Below, piece by piece: positions 52,980 to 64,000 of a DNA stretch of 64,000 nucleotides. The stretch is from positions 1 through 64,000 of the forward strand of contig CAVURO010000008.1 of NCBI GenBank assembly GCA_963743945.1. Direction: 5' to 3'. The notes beneath the pieces are model-generated. The model did no database searches. It was not told the origin of the DNA and saw nothing but the letters and a program-made list of their open reading frames with translations. The first letter of the stretch is position 1. Each line of letters begins with the position of its first letter. The translations under genes and the position numbers were made by a program. Source of the DNA: JACOTK01 sp963743945 (GTDB lineage Bacteria; Actinomycetota; Acidimicrobiia; Acidimicrobiales; CADCSY01).

Positions 52980-53759
52980 ATGGAGACCACAACGATCGAC
53001 CGCCCCGAGGCGAGAGAGCCGAAGCCTGAGAAGGTGGCGGTCGTGCAGGAGGTACGAGAGCGCTTCTCGTCTGCCGGCGCGGTCATGCTCACCGAGTACC
53101 GCGGTCTCAAGGTCGGCGAGCTTGCCGATCTGCGTCGTTCGCTGCAACAGGCCGGCGGCGACTACAAGGTCTACAAGAACACGCTGGTTCGCCGAGCGGT
53201 GAGTGACCTTGGCGTCGAAGGCGTCGAAGAGCTTCTCGTCGGACCCACCGCCCTGGCCTTCGTCGAAGGCGACGCCGTTGGCGTTGCGCGGGCGCTCCGT
53301 GACTTCGCGAAGGGCAATCCTGCGCTCGTGCTCAAGGGCGGCATCCTTGGCGACAAGCTCCTGTCGGCCGACGATGTCCGCACCCTGGCCGACATTCCCC
53401 CTCGCGAGGTGCTCCTGGCCCGCCTTGCCGGTGGTATCGCTGCTCCGATGCAACAGTTCGCCGGGCTGCTCCAGGCGCTGCCGCGCAACCTTGCCTACGG
53501 CCTGAAGGCGCTGATCGACCAGGGCGGCGCCTTGGGCGCCCCCGTTGCCGAGCAGGCGATCGAGCCCGAAGTGGCTGCCGACGAGATCGAGGCAACCCCT
53601 GTTCCCGAAGCTGCCGATGCAGCCGAGGTGCCCAACCCCGAAGCTGCCGATGCAGCCGAGGTGCCCACCCCCGAAGCTGCCGATGCAGCCGAGGTGCCCA
53701 ACCCCGAAGCTGCAGACGCAGCCGAGGTTGTTTCCGACGAGTCGCCCGAGGAGGCGTAG
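52980..53759 (+). CDS. rplJ: 50S ribosomal protein L10 with repeat-containing acidic tail
   Basis: A 259-residue protein. Residues 1-180 are standard L10, including FSSAGAVMLTEYRGLKVGEL and the L12-binding C-terminal helix region. An extra tail of about 70 residues follows with four near-identical 11-residue repeats (PEAADAAEVPN), all Ala/Glu/Pro-rich and acidic. Typical L10 is 165-180 residues. It anchors L12 dimers on the ribosome. The tail resembles flexible linkers but its role is unknown. The start at 52980 is family-typical and five bases after a GAGG. Confidence 0.95.
   Translation: METTTIDRPEAREPKPEKVAVVQEVRERFSSAGAVMLTEYRGLKVGELADLRRSLQQAGGDYKVYKNTLVRRAVSDLGVEGVEELLVGPTALAFVEGDAVGVARALRDFAKGNPALVLKGGILGDKLLSADDVRTLADIPPREVLLARLAGGIAAPMQQFAGLLQALPRNLAYGLKALIDQGGALGAPVAEQAIEPEVAADEIEATPVPEAADAAEVPNPEAADAAEVPTPEAADAAEVPNPEAADAAEVVSDESPEEA
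53604..53735 (+). repeat. 33-bp tandem repeat in the L10 tail
   Basis: Four in-frame 33-bp units (53604-53636, 53637-53669, 53670-53702, 53703-53735) code PEAADAAEVPN/T/VS. The first three are nearly identical at the DNA level; the fourth has a few silent changes and a different end. Slippage or unequal exchange is the likely origin. Confidence 0.9.
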
Positions 53760-53764
53760 TTACC

Positions 53765-54148
53765 ATGTCAACCAAGGAAGAGATCCTCGACGCGATCTCC
53801 AACATGACCGTGCTCGAGCTTTCCGAGCTTCTGAAGGACTTCGAGGAGAAGTTCGGCGTCACGGCTGCGGCGCCGGTCGCCGTTGCCGGAGCAGCTCCCG
53901 CCGCCGGCGGCGGAGGTGAGGCTGCGGCCGAGGAGCAGAGCGAGTTCGACGTGATCCTCACCGCTGCCGGTGACAAGAAGATTCAGGTCATCAAGGAAGT
54001 GCGGACGCTGACGAACCTTGGTCTCAAGGAGGCCAAGGATCTGGTTGACGGTGCGCCCAAGCCCGTCCTCGAGAAGGTTTCGAAGGAAGACGCCGAGAAG
54101 GCCAAGGCTGCGCTTGAAGCCGCCGGTGGTTCTGTCGAGGTCAAGTAG
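53765..54148 (+). CDS. rplL: 50S ribosomal protein L7/L12
   Basis: A 127-residue protein. The N-terminal dimerisation domain (LELSELLKDFEEKFGV), an Ala/Gly hinge, and the C-terminal domain (KIQVIKEVRTLTNLGLKEAK, DLVDGAPKPVLEKV) are all present. The length is normal. It recruits translation GTPases. It is 5 bp after rplJ. Confidence 0.97.
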   Translation: MSTKEEILDAISNMTVLELSELLKDFEEKFGVTAAAPVAVAGAAPAAGGGGEAAAEEQSEFDVILTAAGDKKIQVIKEVRTLTNLGLKEAKDLVDGAPKPVLEKVSKEDAEKAKAALEAAGGSVEVK

Positions 54149-54163
54149 TTTCTGTCTTGATCG

Positions 54164-54206
54164 AATCGTGATGAAGGCGGGTCTCGCTCGCCTTCATCAC
54201 GATTCA
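54164..54206 (+). other. Long perfect hairpin between rplL and rpoB
   Basis: A 17-bp perfect inverted repeat (54164-54180 and 54190-54206; arms GAATCGTGATGAAGGCG and its complement) with a 9-nt loop. No T run follows. It starts 15 bp after the rplL stop. In E. coli this gap holds an attenuator and an RNase III site that set the L12 to RNA polymerase ratio; this hairpin could serve a similar role. Confidence 0.8.
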
Positions 54207-54227
54207 TGACATTCGAGTCCTTTCAGT

Positions 54228-54256
54228 TGCATACCGCCATCCTGCTTGATAGGATC
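54228..54256 (+). promoter_or_regulatory. Promoter for rpoBC
   Basis: TTGCAT (54228-54233) and TAGGAT (54251-54256) are spaced by exactly 17 bp. The leader to the rpoB start is about 90 nt. Together with the hairpin just upstream, it suggests that rpoBC can be transcribed separately from rplJL. Confidence 0.65.
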
Positions 54257-54354
54257 ATTCGTTGCCGTGCTCGCGCCTTGCTCGTTTTCGACCGTGACAA
54301 CCGCTCGTGCGCGCGCGCATTCGTGCCCTGCCCGCCCTCTCTTGAGGAGCCGCT

Positions 54355-61877
<7,523 letters not shown>

Positions 61878-61893
61878 CCTCGTCGACGGCTGT

Positions 61894-61922
61894 TTGCCGT
61901 TTCATCTCCCGGACCCTAGAAT
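61894..61922 (+). promoter_or_regulatory. Promoter of the rpsL-rpsG-fusA operon
   Basis: TTGCCG (61894-61899) and TAGAAT (61917-61922) lie 17 bp apart, in the 121-nt gap after rpoC. The leader to the rpsL GTG start would be about 70 nt and contains AAGGA 6-7 nt before that start. Confidence 0.65.
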
Positions 61923-61998
61923 TGCCAGCCGCATCTCGCGCGCCGGCTGTTCCGGGTGCGGAGCGTTTCCGTTCGCAACACCCGAAGTAAGGACACCC

Positions 61999-62370
61999 GT
62001 GCCCACTATCCAGCAGCTCGTCCGAAAAGGCCGGCAGACAAAACCGGCCAAGGGCAAGACCGCCGCCCTCAAGGGCGCTCCCCAGCGCCGTGGTGTGTGC
62101 ACCCGCGTGTACACGAACACGCCCAAGAAGCCGAACTCCGCATTGCGCAAGGTCGCCCGTGTGCGGCTTTCCAGCGGTGTCGAGATCACCGCGTACATTC
62201 CGGGGGAGGGCCACAACCTTCAGGAGCACTCCATCGTCCTGGTGCGTGGTGGTCGCGTGAAGGATCTTCCCGGCGTTCGGTACAAGGTCATCCGCGGGAC
62301 GCTCGACTCCGCCGGTGTTCGCGATCGTAAACAGGCCCGAAGCCGTTACGGCTCGAAGAAGGAAAGCTGA
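61999..62370 (+). CDS. rpsL: 30S ribosomal protein S12
   Basis: A 123-residue protein. TPKKPNSALRK and GGRVKDLPGVRY carry the lysines whose change gives streptomycin resistance elsewhere; both are wild type. The start is GTG 61999, with AAGGA upstream. The length is normal. It starts the str operon (rpsL-rpsG-fusA). Confidence 0.97.
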   Translation: MPTIQQLVRKGRQTKPAKGKTAALKGAPQRRGVCTRVYTNTPKKPNSALRKVARVRLSSGVEITAYIPGEGHNLQEHSIVLVRGGRVKDLPGVRYKVIRGTLDSAGVRDRKQARSRYGSKKES

Positions 62371-62371
62371 T

Positions 62372-62842
62372 ATGCCTCGCAAGGGCCCTGCTCCCCGCCG
62401 AGATCTCATGCCCGATCCCATCTATCGGTCGGTTCTCGTCACCCAGATCGTCAACAAGGTGCTCCAGCGCGGAAAGCGAACGTTGGCCGAGAGCATCGTC
62501 TACGACGCCATGGACATCCTGAAGGAGAAGACCGACGGCGAGGCTCTCGCGACCCTCAAGAGGGCGATCGAGAATCTGAAGCCGGCTCTCGAGGTTCGGA
62601 GCCGCCGCGTGGGTGGTACCACGTATCAGGTTCCCGTCGAGGTTCGTCCCCGCCGTGCCAACACGTTGGCGATTCGCTGGGTTGTCGGCTATTCCCGCCA
62701 GCGTCGGGAGAAGACCATGGCCGAGCGCCTCGCCAATGAGTTGCTCGATGCCGCAAACGGCATCGGCACGAGCATGAAGCGCCGTGAAGACCTGCAGAAG
62801 ATGGCTGAATCCAACAAGGCTTTCGCCCACTACCGCTGGTAG
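62372..62842 (+). CDS. rpsG: 30S ribosomal protein S7
   Basis: A 156-residue protein, the normal length. PRKGPAPRRDLMPDPIYRS at the start, NLKPALEVRSRRVGGTTYQV and MAESNKAFAHYRW at the end are all typical. It starts one base after the rpsL stop, with AAGGAAAG upstream. It binds the 3' domain of 16S rRNA. The 135-nt gap to fusA shows no other feature. Confidence 0.97.
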   Translation: MPRKGPAPRRDLMPDPIYRSVLVTQIVNKVLQRGKRTLAESIVYDAMDILKEKTDGEALATLKRAIENLKPALEVRSRRVGGTTYQVPVEVRPRRANTLAIRWVVGYSRQRREKTMAERLANELLDAANGIGTSMKRREDLQKMAESNKAFAHYRW

Positions 62843-62977
62843 TTCGCAACCGACAGGCGCTCCCGCTCCTCGCGCCATCATTGGGAAATTGTTCGATAGA
62901 CAGGAATCTGTGCATTCGTGTACAAGGATCTTGCCCGGCTCGGTTCGAAGTGCTGATGTTCGTTCCGAAGGAGAATC

Positions 62978-64000
62978 ATGGCTGACGGCCCCACCATCCG
63001 AGAGTTTCCACTCGCCCGCACCCGGAACATCGGGATCATGGCTCACATCGACGCGGGGAAGACCACGACGACCGAGCGGATCCTCTACTACACCGGGCGC
63101 AGCTACAAGATCGGCGAGGTTCACGAGGGCGCAGCGGTCATGGACTGGATGGTCCAGGAACAAGAGCGCGGCATCACCATCACCTCGGCTGCCACGACCT
63201 GTCAGTGGAACGACCACTGGATCAACATCATCGACACCCCCGGCCACGTCGACTTCACCGTTGAGGTCGAACGAAGCCTCCGAGTGCTCGACGGAGCGGT
63301 GGCGGTCTTCGACGCGGTTTCGGGCGTCGAGCCTCAGTCCGAGACGGTCTGGCGTCAGGCCAACAAGTACAACGTCCCTCGCATCTGTTTCATCAACAAG
63401 ATGGACCGCATCGGCGCGGATTTCTATGCAGCCGTCGCTTCCATCGAGGATCGCCTCCAGGCACCGGTCGCGGTCATCCAGATTCCCATCGGGGCCGAGG
63501 GGCATTTCACCGGTGTCGTCGACCTGTTGAACATGAAGGCCCTGATCTGGCCCGACCTGGAGGGCAAGAAGGGCGAGGAATGGGAAGTCGGCGACATCCC
63601 CGCCGATCTCGTTGACGATGCGGAGACGTGGCGTCATCAGCTCATCGATCGCGTCTCGAGTTTCGACGACGGAATCCTCGAGAAGTATGCGGGCGATGAG
63701 GAGATCACCGCTGCCGATCTGCGACGCGCCCTGCGCACGGGCACGATCGCGAATCACTGCGTACCGGTGCTGTGCGGATCGGCCTTCAAGAACAAGGGTG
63801 TGCAGCCCATGCTCGATGCCGTTGTCGACTACCTGCCCAGCCCTCTCGACCTGCCTCCCGTCAAGGGGATGGATCCCAAGGGCTTGGAGGAGCTCGAGCG
63901 ACCAGCCGACGACAGTGCCCCGTTCGCGGCGCTGGCATTCAAGATCATGAGCGATCCCCATGTCGGCAAGCTCACCTACTTCCGTGTGTATTCGGGCAAG
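62978..64000 (+). CDS. fusA: Elongation factor G, 5' part only
   Basis: The first 341 codons; the gene runs off the window end. The G-domain motifs AHIDAGKTTTTERIL, RGITITSAATTCQW, DTPGHVDF and NKMDR are present, and the G' insert and start of domain II follow. AAGGAG lies 5-6 nt before the ATG. It moves tRNA and mRNA through the ribosome using GTP. Confidence 0.96.
   Translation, partial: MADGPTIREFPLARTRNIGIMAHIDAGKTTTTERILYYTGRSYKIGEVHEGAAVMDWMVQEQERGITITSAATTCQWNDHWINIIDTPGHVDFTVEVERSLRVLDGAVAVFDAVSGVEPQSETVWRQANKYNVPRICFINKMDRIGADFYAAVASIEDRLQAPVAVIQIPIGAEGHFTGVVDLLNMKALIWPDLEGKKGEEWEVGDIPADLVDDAETWRHQLIDRVSSFDDGILEKYAGDEEITAADLRRALRTGTIANHCVPVLCGSAFKNKGVQPMLDAVVDYLPSPLDLPPVKGMDPKGLEELERPADDSAPFAALAFKIMSDPHVGKLTYFRVYSGK

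Overview
The window is about 65% GC and comes from a high-GC actinobacterium. The class Acidimicrobiia is my best guess. The reasons are the actinobacterial order tRNA-Thr/tRNA-Met/rpmG ... tRNA-Trp/secE/nusG/rplK/rplA, the menaquinone-type respiratory genes, frequent GTG/TTG starts, leaderless-looking promoters, and a split b6-type cytochrome b with proline/alanine-rich N-terminal tails. The class assignment is inference. I see no rRNA, CRISPR array, insertion sequence or prophage.

Region 1 (1-22.5 kb) is respiratory. A geranylgeranyl-reductase-family flavoprotein (probably a menaquinone reductase) and a membrane-anchored cytochrome c point left. Pointing right is an unbroken run of 21 tightly packed or overlapping genes. 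It starts with a small membrane protein, a 2[4Fe-4S] ferredoxin, b6-type cytochrome b, a subunit IV-like protein, a Rieske protein (apparently frameshifted), a diheme cytochrome c and an unknown membrane protein. It then runs without a break into a complete 14-subunit complex I set, nuoA-N. NADH oxidation and menaquinol oxidation are therefore probably co-expressed.

Region 2 (22.5-27.8 kb) is a left-pointing block between two complex I loci. It holds a large membrane-anchored GAF/PAS/GGDEF/EAL cyclic-di-GMP protein, a pyruvoyl-dependent arginine decarboxylase and a GNAT-like protein whose start codon is unclear.

Region 3 (27.8-39.3 kb) is a second complex I operon, nuoABCDHIJKLMN. It has no nuoE, nuoF or nuoG, so it has no NADH-oxidising arm. 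It ends with a MidA/NDUFAF7-family methyltransferase gene. nuoN2 has an apparent one-base frameshift. The electron donor of this 11-subunit enzyme cannot be read from the sequence; reduced ferredoxin or F420H2 are the family precedents.

Region 4 (39.3-48.5 kb) is mixed: acetyl-CoA synthetase, a HAD phosphatase, the HtpX protease, a 16-bp tandem repeat, an M23 peptidase, a DUF2786 protein, a lipoprotein esterase with a possible 30-codon ORF upstream, a YajQ-family protein, tRNA-Tyr and a GNAT acetyltransferase.

Region 5 (48.5-64 kb) is the information-processing cluster: tRNA-Thr, tRNA-Met, rpmG, an ECF sigma/anti-sigma pair, tRNA-Trp, secE, nusG, rplK, rplA, rplJ, rplL, rpoB, rpoC, rpsL, rpsG and the 5' part of fusA, which runs off the end. 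It carries an L10 leader with an attenuator hairpin, a long rplL-rpoB hairpin and well-formed promoters before rpoB and rpsL.
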